Assembly: GCF_900167225.1 (NCBI RefSeq)
Contig: NZ_FUXH01000001.1
Coordinates: 62,001 to 126,000 of the forward strand
Reading direction: 5' to 3'
Origin: Porphyromonas crevioricanis
Lineage (GTDB): Bacteria; Bacteroidota; Bacteroidia; Bacteroidales; Porphyromonadaceae
Length of the DNA: 64,000 bases
Shown here: positions 6,987 to 14,888 of the stretch, one piece after another
How positions within the stretch are numbered: the first letter of the stretch is position 1
How the letters are laid out: each line of letters opens with the position of its first letter
Made by a program: the position numbers and the translations under genes
Notes under the pieces: generated by a model
What the model was told of the DNA's origin: nothing
Databases searched by the model: none
What the model saw: only the letters and a program-made list of their open reading frames with translations

Positions 6987-9900
6987 ATGAAAAGACTTTC
7001 TTCCAAAGCTTATGTCTTCATCTTATTGGCCACAATAGTTGTGGTCGGTTTGGTTGTTTGGCTCTATCCCCGCAAAACGACCGTAGCTTTAGTCAATTTC
7101 CCGACCTACCAGGTCAGTGCCATGGCCAAGTCGGTGGCGGACGATCCTATACGTATTGTAGAAGTTGGAACGGACGAATTGGATAAGTTGCAAAACTGTG
7201 ATGCTGCCCTCATTTTTGCTATGGGCATTCGACTGACAGATGAACAGCGAGAGCAAATCCTCAAACTGAAAGAGAAAAACATCCTTTTTGCTTCGCTCAT
7301 GCCTATAGACCCAAGCAATGACCTCTCCAACATAGAGGAAAGTAAGCTTGAAATTCTAAAAAAGTATCTTCTCAAGGGAGGACGAAGCAATTACCGTTCC
7401 GGATTGAATTTTATTCGTCATGAGCTTCTTGGAAAGTCTATAACCAGAGATGCTATTGTTGCTGCTGTGGATATTCCGGATAATGTCTTTTTCAATGAGT
7501 TCGATGAACGTATAGATACAACACTCACAGATTACACTAATTTTCTCAAAAATAAAGAACTGTACCAGGAAGGAGGAAAGCGCATAGCTCTTTTTACCGG
7601 GAATTTTGGGCCTTTCAATTCCAACAAAGATCAGCTCGACGAATTGATTAAGGCTCTTCGGGAGGCTCATTTTAATGTTTATCCTCTCAGTTCATTCAGC
7701 AGACGCATAGAATTGCTCGAGGAGATCAAGCCCGATGCAGTTGTATATCTGCCACATGGTAGGTTTTCCATGATGCAGTCAGATGCAGCTGTCGATTATT
7801 TCCGCAGAAATAATATCCCTGTCTTTGCTCCTTTGGCTGTTACAGGTACTCACGAGGATTGGCTAGCTGATTCGAGAGGAATGAGTGGAGGAATGTTGAG
7901 CCAAAGCATTGTGATGCCTGAGATAGATGGAGCCTTGATGTCCCGTGCATTGATCGCACAGTACGAAGGAAAGGAAGGTTTCCATGAGTTCCATTGTATC
8001 CCCGATCGTCTTTCTGTTTTTGTTTCCTCTATCAAACGCTATCTAAGTCTCAGGGACAAACCCAATGCAGAGAAACATCTTGCAATCTATTACTATAAGG
8101 GGGCTGGCAAAGCTGCTCTTTCTGCAGCCGGGATGGAGGCTACGACATCTCTCTACAACTTGCTTTTGCGTCTCCAATCGGAGGGCTACAACGTGGCAGG
8201 CTTGCCTGCCTCGGCCAAGGCTTTGGAAGAGCTGATACAGCAACGTGGCAGTTTCCCTGCCGGATTTGCACGGACGGAGGTGGAGAAATATTTGGCTTCA
8301 AATGTACCTTTCTGGTACACCGCTTCTGAGTTTTCCAAAGATCTCAAGAATGATTTCCCAGAAGATTTGGTAGACTCCCTCGCAAGGATATATGGAGAGG
8401 TTCCAGGTGGCTATATGGTACGAAATGGGAAGGGAGAAGGTAGTATAGCCGTGAGTCGGATAGAGCTTGGCAACATTGCTCTGCTTCCTCAGCCCGGGAT
8501 GGGTGGAGGCGGAGAAGATGACTTCCGCTTGACACACGGTTCCAATCCTTTGCCTCCTTATCATTACTTGGCTTCCTATCTGTGGACCAGACATAAATTC
8601 CAGGCAGATGCCATCATCCACTTTGGAACACACGGTAGTTTGGAGTTCATTCCCGGCAAGCAGGTTGGGCTTTCCGAGAGAGATTGGACCGATGCGATTG
8701 TGGCTGATATACCACATTTCTACCTCTATTCAATAGGTAATGTGGGAGAGGGCGTAATAGCCAAACGGCGCAGTTATGCCCAGCTTATTAGTCACCTTAC
8801 TCCCGGTTTTATTCATACCGGTTTGGATGCACAAGCTACGCCTATCACTGAGTTGACAAGCCATTATTTGAGTCATGATCATGACGAGTCCTCTCTCAAT
8901 GCCCGTATCAAAGCTCAGGCAGCAAAAAACGGGATTTTGAGAGAATTGCGGATAGATACTACCCTCTCCAAACCTCTTAGTCGCGATGAGATAGAATTGA
9001 TAGACAACTTCGCAGCTGAATTGGCAGATGCTAAGATCAGTGGAGGAATGTACACCTTGGGAGAAGCCTTTGATGCAGGAAAGATACGGTCTTCGGTTGT
9101 GCTAATGGCCGTGGATCCTATTGCCTATTCGGCTGCGGAAGTAGCTAAGTTGAAGGGTCGCATAACGGACAAACAACTCAAAGGCTCTTTCTTTTCTACA
9201 CATTTCCACCGTCCAGCCATGAAATTGGTATCCTCGATACTTGCTTCTGGGCATATTGATCTCTCATCGGCTTTCAGACAGATGGGTATTACAGCTGCGG
9301 ATTTGACTTTGTCTGAGGCCGTGGAGAGTCAGCAGAAAAATGCTAAAATGGCTATGATGGGCTCCATGATGTCCGTAATGGGTGGAAGTAAAGGAAAAGC
9401 TCCAGCTGGTATGGGTAGCATCGGAGGTAAGTCTGGGCAGATGCCACATATGCAGGGCAAGCCTCAGGGGATGGCCGGACACCCGAATATGGCAAAAGGG
9501 AAAGTCATGGGTAAAGATAGTAAGTCGCAAAAGCCTTCTTCTACGCCGGAGAAAACGCAGGCTGGAGCTAAGCCCACTGCATCCACCGCTGGAAAGACCA
9601 TGGGGCAAATGCCTCCCGTTTCTTTACCATCTTCCAGACATCCTCAACAAGGGATGTCTATGCAACAACAGTTGCAAGGAAAGGATGTGGAATACAGCAA
9701 GCAAGATGTACAGTTGGCCAATGCCATAGCAAAACTCAAAGAGACGATACAAAATGTTCTTCTATACCGCTCTTATTTGCAGGAGAGCCCCTCTAAAGAG
9801 TTGGATGCGATGGTCAATGCTTTGGCAGGTGGATATACATCACCCTCTCCCGGAGGAGACTTTATAGCTAATCCTAACGCCTTACCCACAGGACGTAATC

Positions 9901-11378
9901 TCTATGCGATCAATGCTGAAGCTACTCCTTCAGCGGCAGCTATTGAGAAAGGAAAACAAATGGCAGAAGAGATGCTCGCTGATTATGTCAGACGTCACCC
10001 AGGGAAATATCCAGAGAAGGTTAGCTTCACTCTTTGGAGTGGCAGTTTTGTAGAGAGTGAAGGAGCTACAATAGCCGAGATATTCTATCTTCTTGGAGTT
10101 CGCCCCATAGCAGACCGTTTTGGTCGTATCTTGGATTTGGAGCTGATCCCGGCTTCAGAGTTGCAAAGACCTCGTATAGACGTAGTTGTGCAGACTTCAG
10201 GACAGCTGCGGGATCTAGCTGCTTCCAGATTGGAATTGATACAAAAAGCCGTAGAGATGGCTGCCGAAGCAGGAGATAAAGATGGGGACAACTTTGTGGC
10301 TAAGGGGAGACAAGCTGCCGAGCGAATTTTGCTTGACAAAGGCTTTGCTCCGCAAGAGGCCAGAGATCTCTCTACACAGCGTGTGTTTGGTGCACTCAAT
10401 GGAGGTTATGGAACTAACATTCAAGGGATGGTAGAGGCCGGAGATAAATGGGAAGACGAGAGTCAGATTGCCCAGGTCTATCTCAACAACATGGGGGCTG
10501 TGTATGGTAGTGGAAAAGACTGGGGAGCATTCCGAGCAGGTGTTTTCGAAGCTGCTTTGCAGAATACAGATGTTGTGATTCAACCCAGACAGAGCAACAC
10601 TTGGGGAGCCTTGAGCTTGGACCACGTGTATGAGTTCATGGGAGGACTTACTCTCACTGTGCGTCAGGTGACTGGTAAAGATCCGGAAGGTTATCTCAAC
10701 GATTTGAGGAATCGGCATCGCGCACGCTCACAGGAAATCAAGACGGCTATCGGTATAGAGGCTCGTACTACAATTCTCAATCCTACCTATATCAAACAAA
10801 TGATTGCCGAGGGCGCAGGATCGGCTGATGCTATTTCCGAAACAGTGCGCAATACCTATGGCTGGAATGTAATGAAACCCAATGCCATAGATCACGAACT
10901 TTGGCAAGATATCTATGATGTGTATATCGAAGACAAGCATAATCTGGGAGTGGCGAACTTCTTCGAAGATAAAAATCCCACAGCATTGCAGGAGCTTACG
11001 GGTACAATGCTTGAGACAATCCGAAAGGGATATTGGCCTGCCAGTGAGGCTCAACGCAAGAAACTTGCCGAAATCAATGCCGAAATGACAAGTAAATATG
11101 GAGCGGATGGTGCATTTACAGGTCAGAATCATAAGTTGCAGTCTTTCATCGGAGAGCAACTGGATGCGAGTCAGCGCAAGGCTTTTGAAGATAAGTTGGC
11201 GGAGCAGACAGGGCGGAGCGATCGGGAAGCTGTTGTCCTGGAGAAAGACAAAGCTCGACAAAATCTGACCAATGGGGCAGATTATACTCGTTATCTCGTG
11301 CCCATAGCAGCTGTCCTTTTTGTCGTGGTGCTGATCATTATATATGTGTTGCGCCGGAAAAAGAAGGCGGATGAGTAA
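6987..11378 (+). CDS. hmuS: HmuS, CobN/magnesium-chelatase-like large subunit
   Basis: A 1463-residue protein homologous to CobN and the ChlH-type chelatase subunit. It is anchored by an N-terminal hydrophobic helix (about residues 8-26) and a C-terminal one (about 1437-1456, followed by RRKKK), so the bulk probably faces the periplasm. Family features include PQPGMGGGGEDDFRLTHGS and HFGTHGSLEFIPGKQ (about 500-560), and, near the end, GALNGGYGTNIQGM and SNTWGALSLDHVYEFMGG. CobN inserts cobalt into corrin rings; HmuS homologues in haem loci are thought to work on haem or another tetrapyrrole, possibly removing the metal. No partner ChlI/ChlD genes are nearby. Residues about 785-890 form a Met-, Gly-, Gln- and Pro-rich low-complexity insert. 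It is the third gene of the hmu operon. Confidence 0.9.
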   Translation: MKRLSSKAYVFILLATIVVVGLVVWLYPRKTTVALVNFPTYQVSAMAKSVADDPIRIVEVGTDELDKLQNCDAALIFAMGIRLTDEQREQILKLKEKNILFASLMPIDPSNDLSNIEESKLEILKKYLLKGGRSNYRSGLNFIRHELLGKSITRDAIVAAVDIPDNVFFNEFDERIDTTLTDYTNFLKNKELYQEGGKRIALFTGNFGPFNSNKDQLDELIKALREAHFNVYPLSSFSRRIELLEEIKPDAVVYLPHGRFSMMQSDAAVDYFRRNNIPVFAPLAVTGTHEDWLADSRGMSGGMLSQSIVMPEIDGALMSRALIAQYEGKEGFHEFHCIPDRLSVFVSSIKRYLSLRDKPNAEKHLAIYYYKGAGKAALSAAGMEATTSLYNLLLRLQSEGYNVAGLPASAKALEELIQQRGSFPAGFARTEVEKYLASNVPFWYTASEFSKDLKNDFPEDLVDSLARIYGEVPGGYMVRNGKGEGSIAVSRIELGNIALLPQPGMGGGGEDDFRLTHGSNPLPPYHYLASYLWTRHKFQADAIIHFGTHGSLEFIPGKQVGLSERDWTDAIVADIPHFYLYSIGNVGEGVIAKRRSYAQLISHLTPGFIHTGLDAQATPITELTSHYLSHDHDESSLNARIKAQAAKNGILRELRIDTTLSKPLSRDEIELIDNFAAELADAKISGGMYTLGEAFDAGKIRSSVVLMAVDPIAYSAAEVAKLKGRITDKQLKGSFFSTHFHRPAMKLVSSILASGHIDLSSAFRQMGITAADLTLSEAVESQQKNAKMAMMGSMMSVMGGSKGKAPAGMGSIGGKSGQMPHMQGKPQGMAGHPNMAKGKVMGKDSKSQKPSSTPEKTQAGAKPTASTAGKTMGQMPPVSLPSSRHPQQGMSMQQQLQGKDVEYSKQDVQLANAIAKLKETIQNVLLYRSYLQESPSKELDAMVNALAGGYTSPSPGGDFIANPNALPTGRNLYAINAEATPSAAAIEKGKQMAEEMLADYVRRHPGKYPEKVSFTLWSGSFVESEGATIAEIFYLLGVRPIADRFGRILDLELIPASELQRPRIDVVVQTSGQLRDLAASRLELIQKAVEMAAEAGDKDGDNFVAKGRQAAERILLDKGFAPQEARDLSTQRVFGALNGGYGTNIQGMVEAGDKWEDESQIAQVYLNNMGAVYGSGKDWGAFRAGVFEAALQNTDVVIQPRQSNTWGALSLDHVYEFMGGLTLTVRQVTGKDPEGYLNDLRNRHRARSQEIKTAIGIEARTTILNPTYIKQMIAEGAGSADAISETVRNTYGWNVMKPNAIDHELWQDIYDVYIEDKHNLGVANFFEDKNPTALQELTGTMLETIRKGYWPASEAQRKKLAEINAEMTSKYGADGAFTGQNHKLQSFIGEQLDASQRKAFEDKLAEQTGRSDREAVVLEKDKARQNLTNGADYTRYLVPIAAVLFVVVLIIIYVLRRKKKADE

Positions 11379-11417
11379 AAAACTTACGTCACATCACTAT
11401 TATATCAAAAAACAGGT

Positions 11418-11450
11418 AGAGCTGTCGTTGCTCAAAACAGAGGCAGCTCT
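11418..11450 (+). other. Hairpin between hmuS and hmuT
   Basis: AGAGCTG (11418-11424) and CAGCTCT (11444-11450) form a 7-bp stem with a 19-base loop in the hmuS-hmuT gap. There is no T-run. It may affect mRNA stability within the operon. Confidence 0.35.
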
Positions 11451-11474
11451 CCCTTGTGCGAATACTTATATGAT

Positions 11475-12185
11475 ATGAATACGCTACTGCTCTTTTTGGT
11501 AGTTGTCGTTGTTTGCAAGATGATGCTACAGATGAGTTTTTACTCTGTGCGGGTGTCTCTCATCGTTGCTTTGGCCTATGCAGCTGTTCCCTTGTTTATG
11601 CATGGTACGGCCCTTATGTTGAATAGACTGGAAGTGGAGAGGATGCTCTCTTCATCCGAAGCGATTGGTAATATCTCTCTGCTCATTGTGATCGACCTGA
11701 TACAGACAGTCTATTTCTGTATTTACCATCAAAGAGAATTGCCTACTCATCGTCTTAAGCGTGCAGTCGCCATAGTGGTCAGCTTTTGCCCATCTCTACT
11801 GGTGCTACCTGCTATTGCTTATATACAGTTGCACCTCTTCTTTTCAGCTTTGGGCGTTTCTTTCCTTTCCCTTTCGATAGGTCTATCTGTTGTGATATTC
11901 GTTGTCTTTGCTGTTTCCGGACCGTTGTTGCGACAGATGTTGGGGAGGGGAGGTTCTCTTCGTTCCGAGTTGGTAATACTCCTTTCTCTGCTCATTTTTC
12001 TATATACTATAGCGATGGGTTTGATACGCCACAATGCTTCCGTGGCAGCTCCGGAGATGAAGGAGGGGTATAAGTTGCAGGATTTTGCTTTCACACTCGT
12101 AATACTATTTCTGGGCATTGCCATGGGCTTTATTTATCATCGCTTGAGAGAGCATTGGCAGAGACGGCGTTCCAGTCTTTACTAA
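11475..12185 (+). CDS. hmuT: HmuT, polytopic inner-membrane protein of the hmu operon
   Basis: A 236-residue protein with about six hydrophobic segments, starting directly with a membrane helix (MNTLLLFLVVVVVCKMM). It has no motif I can assign a reaction to. The name rests on position: it lies between hmuS and hmuU, as in P. gingivalis. A TTG 21 bases upstream is in frame, but the ATG at 11475 gives a normal membrane-protein N-terminus. hmuU follows after 38 bases. A role with HmuU and HmuV in an inner-membrane complex serving HmuS is inference. Confidence 0.75.
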   Translation: MNTLLLFLVVVVVCKMMLQMSFYSVRVSLIVALAYAAVPLFMHGTALMLNRLEVERMLSSSEAIGNISLLIVIDLIQTVYFCIYHQRELPTHRLKRAVAIVVSFCPSLLVLPAIAYIQLHLFFSALGVSFLSLSIGLSVVIFVVFAVSGPLLRQMLGRGGSLRSELVILLSLLIFLYTIAMGLIRHNASVAAPEMKEGYKLQDFAFTLVILFLGIAMGFIYHRLREHWQRRRSSLY

Positions 12186-12223
12186 CCACATTACAGATCA
12201 CTTACAACATTTAATTCAAGTAT

Positions 12224-12814
12224 ATGAAGTACGTTTCCGACATCATGTTTTGGATCTCCAATGGCTTGCTTATACCAGTAGTCGTGGGGCTCATCTTTCT
12301 TTTTGCCAAATCACTGCTCATTTTGGGCAGTCTTTTTGCAGCTTATCAGGCTCGCAGGAGCAGCGAACAAAAACTCGGACCCTTATTTTCTCAGCTTGAG
12401 TCTCACAACTTGGGGAGTTTGGAGGGCTATTTGGAGGGGGTAAAGAATCCGAGTCTTTTCCTTCGATATACCTCAATGCTCCTCTCTGCCGATAGACCCA
12501 GAAGGGAGTATCTCATTGGTGAGTATGAGCTGCAAGCTCAGAAAAGAATGAGTTCAATCTCTTTAGTGGCCAAATTTGGCCCTACTTTGGGGCTTATGGG
12601 TACCCTTATTCCTATGGGGCCAGCTTTGGTAGGGTTGGCTTCGGGCGATATTGCCTCCATGGCCTACAATATGCAGGTAGCATTTGCTACAACGGTGATA
12701 GGGCTTTTTGCCGGAGCTGTGGGTTATGCCGCCAAACGACCTGCCACAGCACAGATGCAAAGAGATATGAATCGTCTTTTGTTGGTATCCGACTTGATGG
12801 AAAATCATAACTAA
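12224..12814 (+). CDS. hmuU: HmuU, MotA/TolQ/ExbB-family proton channel subunit
   Basis: A 196-residue inner-membrane protein with three predicted helices: one N-terminal (about residues 15-40) and two in the MotA/TolQ/ExbB domain. The family's conserved segment is present as KFGPTLGLMGTLIPMGPAL (about 122-140), followed by MQVAFATTVIGLFAGAVGYAAKR. Such proteins form proton-conducting pentamers that energise TonB-, Tol- or flagellar-type machinery. There is no ExbD next door; the neighbour is DUF2149 protein HmuV, 11 bases downstream. HmuU and HmuV may therefore form a dedicated energiser for this locus, separate from the exbB/exbD operon at 35.7-38.2 kb. Confidence 0.88.
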   Translation: MKYVSDIMFWISNGLLIPVVVGLIFLFAKSLLILGSLFAAYQARRSSEQKLGPLFSQLESHNLGSLEGYLEGVKNPSLFLRYTSMLLSADRPRREYLIGEYELQAQKRMSSISLVAKFGPTLGLMGTLIPMGPALVGLASGDIASMAYNMQVAFATTVIGLFAGAVGYAAKRPATAQMQRDMNRLLLVSDLMENHN

Positions 12815-12825
12815 CACGATATGCC

Positions 12826-13164
12826 ATGAGACGTAATCATAGGAAGAAATACGCAGTAGAAGAGGAAGATGAAGACCCCGTATCGCAAGTAGCCAATCTT
12901 TTCGACGTGGCTATGGTGTTTGCGGTAGCTTTGATGGTAGCTCTTGTGACAAAGTACAGCATGAACGAAATCTTTAGCCGGGAGGATTTTACCATGGTAA
13001 AAAATCCGGGGAAGGAAAATATGGAGATTATCACAAAGCAAGGAGATAAGATTGAACACTATACTCCATCAGAAAACAAATCCGATGCTACCGGTACCAA
13101 GGGACGAAAGGTAGGGATAGCCTACGAATTGGAAAATGGAGAAATCATCTACGTACCGGAATAG
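12826..13164 (+). CDS. hmuV: HmuV, DUF2149 protein
   Basis: A 112-residue protein with a charged N-terminus (RRNHRKKYAVEEEDEDP), one membrane helix (about residues 27-45, FDVAMVFAVALMVALVT) and a periplasmic tail. This is the DUF2149 pattern seen as the last gene of hmu loci. The layout (short cytosolic tail, single helix with Asp28 at its start, periplasmic domain) resembles ExbD/TolR, and it follows an ExbB-like gene, so an ExbD-like partner role is a reasonable inference. The stop is followed by the operon terminator at 13196. Confidence 0.85.
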   Translation: MRRNHRKKYAVEEEDEDPVSQVANLFDVAMVFAVALMVALVTKYSMNEIFSREDFTMVKNPGKENMEIITKQGDKIEHYTPSENKSDATGTKGRKVGIAYELENGEIIYVPE

Positions 13165-13195
13165 AAAAGGTCAATACCGCTCTTTCTAAGTCTTT

Positions 13196-13237
13196 CCCTC
13201 GAACGAAGTCTGTCGGATGTTGTTCGAGGGATTTTCA
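13196..13237 (+). terminator. Terminator of the hmu operon
   Basis: CCCTCGAAC (13196-13204) pairs perfectly with GTTCGAGGG (13222-13230), followed by ATTTTCATTT. It lies 31 bases after the hmuV stop. Confidence 0.75.
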
Positions 13238-13356
13238 TTTCGCTGTTGATTGTGTCGCATTGGTATTTCTTTTGTGAGCATTGCGTTGGCTCTTTTTTTT
13301 CGGGATTTATGGATGGCTTTTGGTTACGATTTTGTTTGATCAGAGAAGGATTGAAA

Positions 13357-13610
13357 ATTATATCCAACGTGGGAAAACATACTTTCCAACGTGAGAAAGC
13401 AAAACTATCCACGGTTGAATTCTCTTTTTGGATACTTCCTTCCATCCTTAACAAGCGCATCGGTCAAAATCCTCCCATATATGGAGATTTACTTCTACCC
13501 ATTACATGGTTTATTTTCCTCTGATGGAAAACAAACTTTCCATAGGTGGAAAATATACTTTCCAATGGAGGAAAATATACTTTCCAATGGAGGAAAATAT
13601 ACTTCCGTAT
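13357..13610. repeat. 22-bp tandem repeat block, intergenic
   Basis: Units of 22 bp starting GGAAAAxAxACTTTCCA repeat at 13526-13547, 13548-13569 and 13570-13591, with a partial fourth from 13592; units two and three are identical. Degenerate copies with the same core occur upstream from about 13357 (AAAACATACTTTCCAACG). Each unit has a short palindrome, GGAAA...TTTCC. The arrangement recalls the BrickBuilt-type repeats described in P. gingivalis (tandem units of about 22-23 bp), but I cannot confirm homology. The small ORFs here are translation of the repeats, not genes. Confidence 0.7.
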
Positions 13611-13810
13611 ATCCATAGATGGTTTTTCCTTTTATGCGAAAATCTCAGTAGCTACCTGATATGATTTAGAATTTCTCGAGATGCAGATGAATAGGTTTTT
13701 TGGGTATTCTAAAAAGAGGATTTAAAAAGACTGATTTTGACTCGATTTCGTCGGGTTGTTGTGACTAGGGAGAGGAACCTTTCGTTCTCGAACCGAAGAA
13801 GGAATATTCC

Positions 13811-13818
13811 TACCTTTG
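13811..13818 (+). promoter_or_regulatory. -7 box for the riboswitch-cobS transcript
   Basis: TACCTTTG matches TAnnTTTG and lies about 160 bases ahead of cobS, directly before the structured leader. This leaves room for a riboswitch in the 5' UTR. Confidence 0.6.
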
Positions 13819-13824
13819 TAAGGC

Positions 13825-13960
13825 CGTTTGCGTAGCATTGCTCCAAAATAGGTAGTAGACAAAAGGGAAGTTGTGTAATATGCACCTTGTGTTTTCGGAC
13901 ATAGCCGAAAGTGGGGAGTCACAAGCCAATTAATTGCCGGCTTGGGAAAGTCTTTCCTTG
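13825..13960 (+). promoter_or_regulatory. Cobalamin-riboswitch-like leader of cobS
   Basis: The leader contains pieces in the order found in cobalamin riboswitches: AAAAGGGAAG (13861-13870), a GTG/CAC hairpin region, CGAAAGTGGGGAGTCACAAG (13906-13925), and then CAAGCC...GCCGGCTTGG (13922-13944). In the E. coli btuB leader as I remember it, GTGGGAAGTCATC, CAAGCCCGAAG and CTGCCGGC occupy the same places. The segment equivalent to CTGACGCGCAACTG is not obvious, so this may be a variant or shortened form. It sits between a promoter box and cobS, a B12-synthesis gene, which supports B12-responsive control. Confidence 0.65.
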
Positions 13961-13980
13961 ATTGATAAAGTGACAATTAT

Positions 13981-14742
13981 ATGCTGGCAGCTCTTATTTT
14001 TTTTACTCGTTTGCCATGGTGGAAGTTAGGTTCTCCTTCACGAGAGGCTTTTGCCAGAGTGATTACCTTTTTCCCCTGGGTGGGTTGGATCAGCGGAGGT
14101 CTTATGGCCGGTTGTTATGCTCTGGGAGATACGTTGTTTAGTCCAATGGTAGGGATTATTCTTGCTATTATCTCCAGATTGTTGATCACGGGTTGTCTGC
14201 ATGAAGATGGATTGGCGGACTTTTTCGATGGCTTCGGTGGAGGTACGGACAGAGAGGGTGTCTTACGCATTATGAAAGACTCCCACATCGGAACCTATGG
14301 GGTAGTCTCTCTGATTGGATATTTCCTCCTCTTATCTTCTTTATGGTATGAATTGGGCAGGCTGTTGCCACTCTCTTGGTGTCTCTTTGCTTTCGATCCT
14401 ATCGGAAGGAGTTGTAGTGCCTTGGTTACTATGACTTTGCCTTATGCAAGGGATGTGGAGAGTTGCAAAGCCAAAGTCCTCTACAGCTCTCTCTCTCTCT
14501 CGGAGACTTTCATCAGTCTCGCCGGAGGGTTGCTTCCGTTTGCTGCCCTTTGTATCTTCGTGAATCCTTATGTGGCTATCGGATTGATAGGACCGGTGTT
14601 GATCACCCTCCTGCTTGTCCATATCATGCTGCGACGGATAGGTGGCTATACGGGAGATTGCTGTGGAGCGGTATTTCTTTTGTCGGAATTATCGATTCCG
14701 GTCATTCTTATCCCTCTGCTGCGCCTTTGGCCGATTGGGTAA
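13981..14742 (+). CDS. cobS: Adenosylcobinamide-GDP ribazoletransferase (cobalamin synthase) CobS
   Basis: A 253-residue polytopic inner-membrane enzyme that joins adenosylcobinamide-GDP with alpha-ribazole, the last assembly step of cobalamin. The family core is clear: LHEDGLADFFDGFGGG (about residues 75-90) followed by IMKDSHIGTYG, with the acidic residues that bind metal. Several membrane helices follow, and the RRIGGYTGDCCGA motif near residue 215 is typical of CobS. Length fits the family. It has its own promoter and a B12-riboswitch-like leader. No other cob genes are adjacent, which suggests salvage or a cluster elsewhere. Confidence 0.93.
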   Translation: MLAALIFFTRLPWWKLGSPSREAFARVITFFPWVGWISGGLMAGCYALGDTLFSPMVGIILAIISRLLITGCLHEDGLADFFDGFGGGTDREGVLRIMKDSHIGTYGVVSLIGYFLLLSSLWYELGRLLPLSWCLFAFDPIGRSCSALVTMTLPYARDVESCKAKVLYSSLSLSETFISLAGGLLPFAALCIFVNPYVAIGLIGPVLITLLLVHIMLRRIGGYTGDCCGAVFLLSELSIPVILIPLLRLWPIG

Positions 14743-14888
14743 GGACGTAGATTGTAAAAGTCGGCTTGGCACGAGCTTTGCAATGCCTTTATGATAAAGG
14801 AGCTGATGAGTGTAGAACACGAAGAGCAGTATCCGAGAGTACTTCGGGAATGAACCCGATAAGACAACGTGACAAAACAAAGTATGCT

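Noticed and set aside
13357-13610. Possible CRISPR array
   Set aside because: Units are contiguous 22-bp tandem repeats with no variable spacers, and no cas genes are nearby.
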